Part shown: positions 1 to 8,039 of the stretch, one piece after another
How the letters are laid out: each line of letters starts with the position of its first letter
How positions within the stretch are numbered: position 1 is the stretch's first letter
Assembly: GCF_022814865.1 (NCBI RefSeq)
Contig: NZ_JAKVRD010000009.1
Span: forward strand, 62,001 to 126,000
Direction of reading: 5' to 3'
From: Shimia aestuarii
GTDB lineage: Bacteria; Pseudomonadota; Alphaproteobacteria; Rhodobacterales; Rhodobacteraceae
Length of the DNA stretch: 64,000 nucleotides
The notes under the pieces: model-generated
The model's input: the letters and a program-made list of their open reading frames with translations, nothing else
The model's database searches: none
What the model was told of the DNA's origin: nothing
Made by a program: the position numbers and the translations under genes

Positions 1-426
1 TCGCGGGCGGTTTTCCGGGAGGCGTTGCGTCTCTATCCGCCGGTGCCGATGTACCTTCGGGAAGCGGCGCAGGAAGAGGTCTTTCGGGGGCGGAAGGTTC
101 CAAGGGGTGCGCAGGTGATCATAAGCCCGTGGCACCTGCATCGGCATGAGCGGCTTTGGGACAGGCCAGACAGTTTCGATCCCACCCGCTGGGACAGCCA
201 AGAGGGCAGGGCCAGCGCGCGACAAGCCTATCTGCCTTTCTCGGAGGGGCCGCGCGTTTGTCCGGGATCGGCTTTCGCGATGATGGAGGGGCAGTTGATC
301 CTGTCGATGATCTTGCAACGCTACCGTGTCGAACTCGTCGAGGGACGGGAGCCCGTCCCCGTTGCACAGCTCACGGTGCGGGGTCGGGATGGGATTTGGC
401 TCCGATTCCGGCCACGCGGCGACTGA
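1..426 (+). CDS. Cytochrome P450, C-terminal part (cut by window start)
   Basis: The reading frame is open from base 1 and ends at a TGA at 424-426, so only the last ~140 residues are visible. They contain the helix-K ExxR motif (EALR, directly at the window edge), the PERF-like region (DRPDSFDPTRW) and the haem-thiolate loop FSEGPRVCPG, which fits FxxGxRxCxG with the axial cysteine. This is therefore a haem monooxygenase of the P450 superfamily. The substrate cannot be inferred from this fragment. The gene lies directly upstream of the FNR box of feoA, with no sign that the two are co-transcribed. Confidence 0.9.
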   Translation, partial: SRAVFREALRLYPPVPMYLREAAQEEVFRGRKVPRGAQVIISPWHLHRHERLWDRPDSFDPTRWDSQEGRASARQAYLPFSEGPRVCPGSAFAMMEGQLILSMILQRYRVELVEGREPVPVAQLTVRGRDGIWLRFRPRGD

Positions 427-455
427 CGGTTCGTTGCGGAAAGGGATGGTCGCGT

Positions 456-469
456 TTGACTTCTGTCAA
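456..469. promoter_or_regulatory. FNR/Dnr box upstream of feoA
   Basis: TTGAC-TTCT-GTCAA, a 14-bp dyad matching the FNR/Dnr consensus TTGAT-N4-ATCAA with the C/G variant shared by the other boxes in this window. It lies about 50 bp upstream of the feoA start, consistent with activation of iron(II) uptake under low oxygen. Confidence 0.8.
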
Positions 470-519
470 TTCCGATAAAAACAATCGGCATTATGGTGTG
501 AGGGAATCAGGAGTCCCCC

Positions 520-813
520 ATGTCGGAAATTTCTCCCAACCTTGAGGCCGGTCCGGTCGAAGATGTCTTTCCGCTCGTCGCGGCGCGCGTCGGCATGCGG
601 TGTTTGATCCACTCGCTTGGCGATACGCTCGAAAGCAGGCTTGAGCTCTTGGCGGCAGGTTTGGCGCCGGATCAGGAAGTGCAGGTCGTATCGGTCTGCG
701 ACAAGCGCCATTGTGTCTTGGCGTGTGGACAGATCCGGGCCGCTGTCGGTGCGGATCTCGCACGTACGATCTCTTTGCGTAGCTGCCCAAGCTGCGGGGC
801 AACTCGCTCATGA
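520..813 (+). CDS. feoA: FeoA-family ferrous iron transport protein
   Basis: This 97-aa protein has the small SH3-like FeoA fold pattern (residues ~24-85, including the RCLIHSLGD and LAPDQEVQVVS segments). FeoA is a cytosolic partner of the FeoB iron(II) permease. Its stop overlaps the feoB start by 4 bp (ATGA at 810-813), so the two are translationally coupled. The FNR/Dnr-type operator at 456-469 suggests induction at low oxygen, when ferrous iron is the available form. The family call rests on length, pattern and the feoB neighbour. Confidence 0.85.
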   Translation: MSEISPNLEAGPVEDVFPLVAARVGMRCLIHSLGDTLESRLELLAAGLAPDQEVQVVSVCDKRHCVLACGQIRAAVGADLARTISLRSCPSCGATRS

Positions 814-3155
814 GTTGCGGCTCATGTGCCCTTAAGGAGGCAGGAGCCTGCGGGGTCGCCTTGCCGGGGGCGGAGGTGCGTCGGGTCTATCTTCTCGGTC
901 CGCCGAATTCCGGGAAGTCCACCCTGTTCAATCGTCTTACCTTTTCCAACCAAACCATCGGGAACTGGCCCGGCGTAACGGTGGATCGCAAGGCCGGATG
1001 CGTGCGCCTTGGAACAGTGGATGCGGAGATCGTCGACCTGCCCGGGGTTTCAAGCCTTTCGTCACCTTCGGCGGAGCGCATGGACGAGCGGGTCACGCGC
1101 GAGGCAATCCTGACCACGAAATGCGATCTCATCCTCGTGGCTGTCGACCTGTCGGCGCCGCATCGCGGGCTGTCTATGCTCTTGCAGGCGATGGATTGCG
1201 GGCTTCCGGTCCTCGCGGTGCTGACCAAGGCGGACTATTGGGATCCGGCGGTGATAGAAGCGGCGCGACATAGGCTTGAGCGGTCGCTTGGCATCCAGGT
1301 TCTTACCGTGTCCTCACGCCGTCAGGGCGACATGGTCGAAATGCGCAAAGCGCTGGAGATGCTGCTCCTTTTTCCGCCACAGGTTTCAGGCACCCCGGAA
1401 GGCGCCGTAGAAGAGAGCGCGGCGCTGGTGCGAGCACTTGAGGGAGGGGACAGCTTGCTGTCGGTGAACCCAAGTGCCGCGGCGCGGCGTTTGCTCGAAC
1501 GGGACAAGCTGGCCTCGGACCTCGCGACGCCGGACTTGCGCGCGCTGCGGGACAGGTTGTGTGATGCGGCAGAGAAGCGGGATGGGCTTGTTTTGGACGC
1601 GGCGCTTGTGGAGGCGCCCTTGGCGCGGGCTGGGGCGCTTGTGGCAACGCTCGATATGCCGCCGCCCGTGGGGCGTCGGTTCTGGTCGGACCGGATTGAC
1701 CGGATCGCTTTGTCTCAGCGCTGGGGGATGCTTGTTTTCCTGACGGTGATGTACCTTGTGTTCTTCGTCTCCATCAACCTTGCAGCGGTGTTCATCGACC
1801 TGTTTGACGGCCTTGCGCAGGCAGCATTTGTCGATGCGCCCGCGCTATTGCTGTTTCGCCTCGGGATAGAGGGCGGTTTCCTGTCGGTTGCCCTTGGTGC
1901 AGTGGGCACGGGGCTACAGACGGTGGCGACTTTTGCGCCCGTCGTGGGGTTCCTGTTCTTCTGCCAAATCCTGCTTGAGGAAAGCGGATACATGACCCGC
2001 GCCGCAGTAGTCGCGGATCGGATGATGCGGCGGCTTGGCCTTTCGGGGCGTGCATTCCTGCCTTTGATCCTCGGGTTTGGTTGCACGATCCCAGCCATCC
2101 TTGCGACGCGGGCGCTTGATACCCGGTCCGAACGGATCATGACCGCGCTCATGGCGCCGTTCATGTCCTGCGGAGCGCGGCTCCCGGTCTATGCGCTCTT
2201 CGCGGCGGCGTTCTTCCCGACATCGGGACAGAACATTGTCTTTGTGCTCTACCTGCTTGGTGTCGCGGTGGCATTGTTCACGGGATGGATCCTTGCGCCG
2301 CGCTTGTTGCCGGTCTCGCCGAGACCGCTTGCCATCGAGCTTCCGGTCTATCAGGCGCCGGCCATCGGGCAGGGGCTTCGACTTTGCTGGGTGAGACTCA
2401 AGCAATTTCTGAGCGAGGCGGGCAGGACGATTGCGATTGTCGTGACCTTGCTCTCCTTGCTCAATTCCTTCGCGCCGGACGGTTCCATCGGCAACGAGGG
2501 CAATGGCCGCTCAATCCTGGCACTATCGGCGCGGGTCGTGACGCCGGTGCTCGGGCCGATGGGTATTGAGCAGGAGAACTGGCCGGCGGCGGTTGGACTC
2601 GTGACGGGGATCTTTGCAAAGGAAACCGTCGTCGGCACGCTCCAGGCGCTTTATGTGTCAGAAGGTGAGAGTGCTCGAGAGGCGCCCGACCCAGTCTCGA
2701 CGGCGCAGGGCGCTATGCGCGATCTGGCAGGTGCGGGTGCGGGGCTAATAGCCACGCTGGCGGACCCTCTGGGGCTTGATCTCGGACCGATCGAGAGCTT
2801 TGCGGAAGCAGCCAGCGCGCAAGAGGTCGAGGCCTCCCTTTTCACCGAGCTTCGCGGGCGGTTCGATGGGGCGGCAGGGGCGTTCGCATATATGGTGCTC
2901 ATCCTGCTCTATGTGCCTTGTGTGGCGGCGCTATCGACGATCTGTCGAGAGATTGGCGGGCTTTGGGCGAGCATCTCGGCGCTATGGTCCACGCTTCTGG
3001 CCTATGGCGGTGCGGTGATGGCCTATCAGGTCGGGACTTTTTCCCAGCACCCACAAAGTTCGTCCGTGGCTATCGCCATTTTCGTAGGGCTCCTTGCAGG
3101 TGTGGTGGTGCTGGTGCGGTCTTCAGTCGGGCATGCCGCGCCGGAGCGTGCTTAG
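810..3155 (+). CDS. feoB: Ferrous iron transport protein B (FeoB)
   Basis: A 781-aa inner-membrane iron(II) transporter. The N-terminal G-protein domain has G1 GPPNSGKST (residues 30-38), the GNWPGVT G2 region (51-57), VDLPG (G3) and TKAD (G4). It is followed by the helical membrane domain with Gate repeats from ~residue 300 (for example the SGYMTRAA and FGCTIPAI segments, and MSCGARLPVYALF, whose Cys-containing motif is typical of FeoB). The N-terminus carries an unusual short cysteine-rich stretch (CGSC...ACG) ahead of the G domain. The gene is coupled to feoA; its TAG stop overlaps that of the convergent ubiX gene. It probably supplies iron for the haem and Fe-S enzymes encoded nearby. Confidence 0.97.
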   Translation: MSCGSCALKEAGACGVALPGAEVRRVYLLGPPNSGKSTLFNRLTFSNQTIGNWPGVTVDRKAGCVRLGTVDAEIVDLPGVSSLSSPSAERMDERVTREAILTTKCDLILVAVDLSAPHRGLSMLLQAMDCGLPVLAVLTKADYWDPAVIEAARHRLERSLGIQVLTVSSRRQGDMVEMRKALEMLLLFPPQVSGTPEGAVEESAALVRALEGGDSLLSVNPSAAARRLLERDKLASDLATPDLRALRDRLCDAAEKRDGLVLDAALVEAPLARAGALVATLDMPPPVGRRFWSDRIDRIALSQRWGMLVFLTVMYLVFFVSINLAAVFIDLFDGLAQAAFVDAPALLLFRLGIEGGFLSVALGAVGTGLQTVATFAPVVGFLFFCQILLEESGYMTRAAVVADRMMRRLGLSGRAFLPLILGFGCTIPAILATRALDTRSERIMTALMAPFMSCGARLPVYALFAAAFFPTSGQNIVFVLYLLGVAVALFTGWILAPRLLPVSPRPLAIELPVYQAPAIGQGLRLCWVRLKQFLSEAGRTIAIVVTLLSLLNSFAPDGSIGNEGNGRSILALSARVVTPVLGPMGIEQENWPAAVGLVTGIFAKETVVGTLQALYVSEGESAREAPDPVSTAQGAMRDLAGAGAGLIATLADPLGLDLGPIESFAEAASAQEVEASLFTELRGRFDGAAGAFAYMVLILLYVPCVAALSTICREIGGLWASISALWSTLLAYGGAVMAYQVGTFSQHPQSSSVAIAIFVGLLAGVVVLVRSSVGHAAPERA

Positions 3156-3718
3156 CCTTGCCATGCCTGCGCCGACATCGGGCGAAGCTGCAGGAGGTCG
3201 ACGGCGCGCGCCGCGATCTGCCGGGCGATCTCTCCGGTGGTTTCAGGGCACAGGTAGAAGGCCGGGACGGGCGGGAGGATCGTCGCTCCCATCTCTGTAG
3301 CGGATGTCATGTTACGCAGATGGGCAAGCGTGAGGGGGGCTTCGCGCGCCAGAAGAACCAGCGGGCGGCGTTCCTTCAGTTGAACCGAGGCGGCGCGGGT
3401 GAGGAGCGTGTCGTCCAGACCTGTGGCAATGGCGGCCAGGCTGCGCATTGAGCAGGGGGCCACGATCATGCCCGCAAAGGGCGACGAGCCGGAAGCGATC
3501 CTGGCACCGAGATCGGCAATTGGATGCGTCCTCTCCGCGAGGTTCTGCAACTCGTCATGGGCGTTCGGCCCGACTTCGAGCGCGAGGGTGCGTTCGGCCA
3601 TGGTCGAGACGGTGAGGTCAAAAGTGATTTCGAGGCGCGACAGGTGTCGGGCAACCTCCAGACCGAGCAGAGCGCCGGATGCGCCGGCTAGGCCAAGGAC
3701 GACATTTGGCTTATCCAT
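3152..3718 (-). CDS. ubiX: UbiX-type flavin prenyltransferase
   Basis: A 188-aa flavoprotein-fold protein starting MDKPNVVLGLAGASGALLG, with the GxSGA-type nucleotide loop (GLAGASGA) and the conserved PCSM and REAPL segments of UbiX/Pad. UbiX prenylates FMN to make the cofactor of UbiD decarboxylases. The ATG at 3718 is chosen because an AAAGGGA ribosome site precedes it. It overlaps the end of ubiD by 8 bp, whereas an upstream start would extend into a sequence unlike the family. The pair makes an independent decarboxylase/cofactor unit beside the oxygen-independent ubiquinone genes. Confidence 0.92.
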   Translation of the reverse strand: MDKPNVVLGLAGASGALLGLEVARHLSRLEITFDLTVSTMAERTLALEVGPNAHDELQNLAERTHPIADLGARIASGSSPFAGMIVAPCSMRSLAAIATGLDDTLLTRAASVQLKERRPLVLLAREAPLTLAHLRNMTSATEMGATILPPVPAFYLCPETTGEIARQIAARAVDLLQLRPMSAQAWQG

Positions 3719-5207
3719 GCTGATCCCTTTGCCATTCCGAGACGAGGGCGTCGGCGCGATCGAGATGGGCTGGATCATGGGTCATCACTTCGCCCCAGCT
3801 GCGGCGGGTCTCACTGCCGATCTTGTTGGTGGCGTCGATGCCGAGTTTCCCGCAAAGACCCTCTTTGGCAGAAGCGAAATCAAGATAGTCCATCGGCGTA
3901 TCCTTGAGCACCATGACATCGCGGGCGGGGTCCATGCGTGTCGCCATGGCCCAGGCGATGTTATCCCATGAGCGCACGTCGATATCGTCATCCACGACGA
4001 TGATCGTCTTGGTATAGCTGAACTGCGCCAGCATCCCCCAAAGCGCCATCATGACGCGCCGAGCCTGACCGGCGTAACGTTTGTTGATGGCGATCACGGC
4101 CATGCGATAGGAGCAGGCGGCAGGCGGCAGCCAGAGATCGCGAATTTCGGGAATCTGGGCGCGAATGACGGGCAGGGCGAGGGTATTGAACACTTCGCCA
4201 ATGACCGAGGGTTCGTCAGGGGGGCGACCGGTCATCGTCGTGAGATAGAGCGGGTCCTTGCGATGTGTGATCGTCGAGACCCGCATCACGGGGAAGGGCT
4301 CGACCGCGTTGTAGTAGCCCGTGTGGTCCCCGAAAGGGCCTTCGGGTGCCGTGTCGCCCGGATGAACCCAGCCTTCGATCACGATCTCGGCGCGGGCCGG
4401 GACGAGAAGCGGCACGGTCTTGGCATGGGCCAGTTCGCTTCGTGCGCCGCGCAGGACTCCACTGAAGGCCATTTCGGAGATCTGTTCCGGAAGGGGGAGG
4501 GCCGCGGACAGGAGCGTGGCAGGGTCGGCGCCGAGCGCGATTGCCACGGGCATTGGTTCATCGCGCATGTGCCATGTCCGCGCATGGGCCGCCCCGCCAC
4601 GATGGGCGAGCCAGCGCAGGATGAGCCTGTCGGGACCGAGCACTTGCGCACGATAGACGCCGAGGTTGTAGTCGGCGGCCTGAGCCGGATCAGAGCCATG
4701 CGGTCGGGTGTTGACGACCGGCCATGTGATGAGAGGGCCCGCGTCTTCAGGCCAAGGCGTTTGAATTGGTAGGGCTCCCAGGTCCGGGGCGGCCTCGATC
4801 TGCTGCACTGGCGGGCGTTTCATGATGTTGGGGCGGGTCGTCAGCGCGGTGCGCAAAGTCGGCCAGCGTGACATGGCGTCCTTGAGGCCCCGTATCGGAG
4901 CGGGGGCACGCAATTCGGCGAGAAATGCCCCAAGATCCGAGATCGCGGACGGAGCTACACCGAGCCCCGCCGCGACCCGCTCGGATGTGCCGAATAGATT
5001 TGCGACGACAGGAATGGAGGACGCTGCCGCGCCCTGCATTGCTTTGTCAAAGCGCAAGACCGGCCCATCCGCGCGCAGCATCTGCTGTTGGATCGCGGCC
5101 ATTTCATGCCGCAGGTTCACCGGTTCGCGGATATGCAGAACCTGACGTTCCTCCTGCGCCCAAGCAAGGAACGAACGCAGGTCAGGAAATACAGGCAATG
5201 TCCTCAT
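3711..5207 (-). CDS. ubiD: UbiD-family decarboxylase
   Basis: A 498-aa protein of the prenyl-FMN-dependent UbiD family. Typical segments are the FGDHTGYY active-site stretch (after PEGP), MTGRPPDEPSVIGEVFN and the C-terminal KLGIDATNKIG. UbiD removes the carboxylate of 3-octaprenyl-4-hydroxybenzoate in ubiquinone synthesis. It is transcribed divergently from ubiTUV across one FNR/Dnr box (5264-5277), so it is probably induced without oxygen together with them. A decarboxylase for another aromatic acid remains possible, but the ubiTUV neighbours favour the quinone role. Confidence 0.9.
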   Translation of the reverse strand: MRTLPVFPDLRSFLAWAQEERQVLHIREPVNLRHEMAAIQQQMLRADGPVLRFDKAMQGAAASSIPVVANLFGTSERVAAGLGVAPSAISDLGAFLAELRAPAPIRGLKDAMSRWPTLRTALTTRPNIMKRPPVQQIEAAPDLGALPIQTPWPEDAGPLITWPVVNTRPHGSDPAQAADYNLGVYRAQVLGPDRLILRWLAHRGGAAHARTWHMRDEPMPVAIALGADPATLLSAALPLPEQISEMAFSGVLRGARSELAHAKTVPLLVPARAEIVIEGWVHPGDTAPEGPFGDHTGYYNAVEPFPVMRVSTITHRKDPLYLTTMTGRPPDEPSVIGEVFNTLALPVIRAQIPEIRDLWLPPAACSYRMAVIAINKRYAGQARRVMMALWGMLAQFSYTKTIIVVDDDIDVRSWDNIAWAMATRMDPARDVMVLKDTPMDYLDFASAKEGLCGKLGIDATNKIGSETRRSWGEVMTHDPAHLDRADALVSEWQRDQHG

Positions 5208-5263
5208 GTAAGGCTCCGCGGCTGGTGATGCAGCGTGTCTATCAGTGGCAACAGGCGGAGCTT

Positions 5264-5277
5264 TTGACTTTCGTCAA
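5264..5277. promoter_or_regulatory. FNR/Dnr box between ubiD and ubiT
   Basis: TTGAC-TTTC-GTCAA in the 125-bp gap between the divergent ubiDX and ubiTUV units; one site could serve both directions. Confidence 0.82.
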
Positions 5278-5332
5278 TCATCGCGGCGATTTGACGGTCT
5301 ACTCCTCGACGCAGAGCCAAAGAGGGGATGCC

Positions 5333-5875
5333 ATGAGTGACGAGCTACCAGTGATACCGAAGGCGCTCCAGACTGCCATGCGACCGTTGCCATTGGGGCC
5401 GGTGTCGATCCTTCTGACGCGACTTGCCAGACGGGTCGCGGTGCGGCATCCGGATTTGTTTGGCCGCCTGGGGGACTATGCCGGCGCATGTTTCGAGCTT
5501 GATATGATGGACCAGCCTTTCGTGCTCGTCCTCGATCTTGGAAACGGCGCGCCGACCATGCGGGCGCGGCGTCGGAACGCGATCCGGGGCGCAGACGCGA
5601 CGATCCGGGGCCCTGTCGCGGGGTTCCTTGGAATGATGCATGGCACTTGGGATGGCGACGCGCTGTTCTTTTCGCGAGACCTAATGGTAGAGGGAGACAC
5701 CAGCGCGGTGCTCGCTTTGCGCAATGCAATAGACGACGCCGAGCTCGATCTCGTCGAAGAGCTCGGCCTTGGCGAGACCTCGCGAGCGCTCGTTCGCCGT
5801 GCCTTTGGCGTGGCGGAACGAATGACCGGGTTGCCGCTCAACCGACACCAGATGACGATGGATTTCTATTCATGA
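5333..5875 (+). CDS. ubiT: UbiT-like SCP2-domain lipid carrier
   Basis: A 180-aa protein with an SCP2 sterol-carrier-like domain (roughly residues 45-140, with the RGADATIRGP and GDTSAVLALRNAID segments). UbiT is the lipid-binding accessory factor of the oxygen-independent ubiquinone pathway. The ATG at 5333 follows a GAGGGGA ribosome site. Its stop overlaps the ubiU ATG (ATGA at 5872-5875). The order ubiT-ubiU-ubiV, as in enterobacteria and Pseudomonas, supports the assignment more strongly than the weakly conserved sequence alone. Confidence 0.9.
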   Translation: MSDELPVIPKALQTAMRPLPLGPVSILLTRLARRVAVRHPDLFGRLGDYAGACFELDMMDQPFVLVLDLGNGAPTMRARRRNAIRGADATIRGPVAGFLGMMHGTWDGDALFFSRDLMVEGDTSAVLALRNAIDDAELDLVEELGLGETSRALVRRAFGVAERMTGLPLNRHQMTMDFYS

Positions 5876-6852
5876 TGGAACTTGTCTGTCCCGCCGGCAC
5901 CCCGGCGGCATTGCGCACGGCGGTGAAGGCCGGGGCGCATACAATATACTGCGGTTTCGCCGACGAAACCAATGCGCGGAACTTTCCCGGCCTGAACTTC
6001 AGCCGCAAGGAACTTGGCGAGGCGATCATCTTTGCACATGGCCATGGAGCGAAGGTGCTCGTGGCGATCAATACGTTCCCGCGTGCTGGTGGCGAGGAGG
6101 TCTGGCACCGCGCGATTGCGGATGCGGCGGCGCTGGGGGCGGATGCGGTGATCCTCGCCGACCTCGGGCTCTTGGCATATACGGCCGAGCACCATCCGCA
6201 GCTTCGGCGGCATCTGTCGGTACAGGCGGCGGCGGCCAACCCGGATGCGATCAATTTCTATGCGGAAAGCTTTGGTGTGCGCCGTGTGGTGTTGCCGCGC
6301 GTGCTCACGGTGGCGGAGATCCGAGCGATCAATGCCGAGATCGATGTCGAGACAGAGGTTTTCGTGTTCGGGGGGCTTTGCGTCATGGCGGAGGGGCGGT
6401 GTTCGCTTTCCTCCTATGCCACGGGGCGGTCGCCGAACATGAACGGTGTCTGCTCACCGGCGAGCCATGTGGCCTATTCGCAAGAGTCGGGAGACCTTGT
6501 AGCGCGGCTTGGTGGGTTCACGATCCATCGCACCGCAAAAGATCAATCGGCCCCATATCCGACCCTTTGCAAAGGGTGTTTCACCTCACGCGATCAGACC
6601 GGGCATGTGTTCGAAGACCCCACAAGCCTTGATGCGACGAGATTGATCCCCGAGCTCGCGAAGGCGGGAGTGACGGCTCTCAAGATCGAGGGACGACAGC
6701 GCAGCCGGTCTTATGTCGAGAAGGTTGTGCGGGCCTTCCGGGCCGCTGTCGAGGCCGAGGCGCAGGGACAGCCGATGCCGGACGGTATCCTGGCGACATT
6801 GAGCGAGGGTCAGGCGGTCACGACGGGCGCCTATGCCAAGGTCTGGAGGTAG
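5872..6852 (+). CDS. ubiU: UbiU, U32-peptidase-family Fe-S protein of anaerobic ubiquinone synthesis
   Basis: A 326-aa U32-family protein beginning MMELVCPAGTPAALRTAVKAGA, the hallmark N-terminus of the family. It has four cysteines in GGLCVMAEGRC, CSP and CKGC/F contexts that fit the [4Fe-4S] ligands of UbiU. UbiU with UbiV forms the complex required for hydroxylation of the quinone ring without oxygen. It overlaps ubiT by 4 bp and is 3 bp from ubiV, so the three are one operon. The start may be either of two adjacent ATG codons (5872 or 5875). Confidence 0.95.
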   Translation: MMELVCPAGTPAALRTAVKAGAHTIYCGFADETNARNFPGLNFSRKELGEAIIFAHGHGAKVLVAINTFPRAGGEEVWHRAIADAAALGADAVILADLGLLAYTAEHHPQLRRHLSVQAAAANPDAINFYAESFGVRRVVLPRVLTVAEIRAINAEIDVETEVFVFGGLCVMAEGRCSLSSYATGRSPNMNGVCSPASHVAYSQESGDLVARLGGFTIHRTAKDQSAPYPTLCKGCFTSRDQTGHVFEDPTSLDATRLIPELAKAGVTALKIEGRQRSRSYVEKVVRAFRAAVEAEAQGQPMPDGILATLSEGQAVTTGAYAKVWR

Positions 6853-6855
6853 GAC

Positions 6856-7764
6856 ATGGAGCAGAAAATGGACCTCACGGTTGGAGCGAACCCGTTTTTC
6901 TGGGATTTGGAGACCACACGAGGCTTCTATGAAAAACTGGCAAAGGCGCCGGTTGCGCGCGTGGTGATTGGCGAATTGGTGTGCTCCAAGCGATTGCCGT
7001 TCGTGGCAAACGCCTTCCCGGAAGCGGTGGAGACGATGATGGCGGCGGGCAAGGATGTGGCGCTGACGACGCTGGCGCTCGTGACCCTGAAGCGGGAACG
7101 CAAACAGACCGCTGATCTCTTTGATGCGGGCGTCACGGTCGAGATCAATGACCTCTCTGCCTTGCAGCACCTGCCGGACGGGCAGGGCTTCTGGGTCGGG
7201 CCGTTGGTCAATGTCTACAATGAAGGGACGTTGCGATGGCTCGCCGACAAGGGTGCGCAGCGGATTTGCCTTCCGCCGGAGTTGCCGATCGACTCGGTGC
7301 AGCGACTTGCCGAGGTTGGACGGGAGAGCGGCGTGGCAATCGAGGTATGGGGGCATGGGCGCGCGCCTTTGGCGATCTCAGCCCGGTGCTATCATGCGCG
7401 CCTGCATGACCGGATCAAGGACAACTGTCAGTTCGTATGTGGCGAGGATCCGGACGGCCGGGATGTCGACACGCTGGATGCGCAGAAATTCCTTGTCGCC
7501 AACGGTGTGCAGACCTTGTCTCATGCGACGATGAGCATGGCGCGTCAATACGATCTCCTACGAGACGTGGGGGTGAGCGCTTTGCGGCTTTCGCCGCAAT
7601 CGCGCCATTTCGGTGAGATTTGCGAGGGCTATGCGCGGGTGCTAGATGGGCGCGAAGATAAAGACGCGTTTGCAAAGGCGCTTCTGGCGCTGGTCCCGGA
7701 CGGGGCGCTTGCCGATGGCTTCCTGACGGGAGAGTGCGGTGCGGACTGGTCGGGGGCGGCCTGA
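6856..7764 (+). CDS. ubiV: UbiV, U32-peptidase-family Fe-S protein of anaerobic ubiquinone synthesis
   Basis: A 302-aa U32-family paralogue of UbiU (LTVGANPFFW at the N-terminus; GHGRAPLAISARCYHARLH in the centre). Cysteines in GELVCSK, ARC, NCQFVCGEDP and nearby positions fit the UbiV cluster. It is the last gene of the ubiTUV operon, 3 bp after ubiU, and converges on the nir operon's final small gene. Function: Fe-S partner of UbiU in oxygen-independent ring hydroxylation, which provides ubiquinone for denitrifying respiration. Confidence 0.95.
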   Translation: MEQKMDLTVGANPFFWDLETTRGFYEKLAKAPVARVVIGELVCSKRLPFVANAFPEAVETMMAAGKDVALTTLALVTLKRERKQTADLFDAGVTVEINDLSALQHLPDGQGFWVGPLVNVYNEGTLRWLADKGAQRICLPPELPIDSVQRLAEVGRESGVAIEVWGHGRAPLAISARCYHARLHDRIKDNCQFVCGEDPDGRDVDTLDAQKFLVANGVQTLSHATMSMARQYDLLRDVGVSALRLSPQSRHFGEICEGYARVLDGREDKDAFAKALLALVPDGALADGFLTGECGADWSGAA

Positions 7765-7778
7765 CGGTTCAGCCCTTG

Positions 7779-8021
7779 TCAGCCTTGTGAACGCCCCTCG
7801 GCCTCGTTGATCAACCGTGTGACCCAGGCAGCCACCATGCTATTCGCAGGCACCCCGAGCGGAACCGCGGCGAGGAGTGCGTGAAGCGGGGCAAGCACGC
7901 TGACGCCAAAGACCTGAAGCATGAGGAACAAGAGAAACAGGTTGATGGCCACCGCAGCCGCGGTGAACGGGTAGAGCAGTAGCCAAAGGCGCAGGTTCGT
8001 CGGTGCAAAGAGGTTTTTCAT
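7779..8021 (-). CDS. Small membrane protein at the end of the nir operon
   Basis: An 80-aa protein that I cannot assign to a named family. It has two hydrophobic stretches (about residues 10-40, and 42-62 containing the PLHALLAAVPLGVPANS segment) and a charged C-terminus (NEAEGRSQG). It lies 18 bp downstream of nirN on the same strand, so it is probably the last gene of the nir transcript. A role in assembling or anchoring the cd1 reductase or d1-haem machinery is only a guess from position. Confidence 0.65.
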   Translation of the reverse strand: MKNLFAPTNLRLWLLLYPFTAAAVAINLFLLFLMLQVFGVSVLAPLHALLAAVPLGVPANSMVAAWVTRLINEAEGRSQG

Positions 8022-8039
8022 GCGGCGCTCTCCCCGTGG

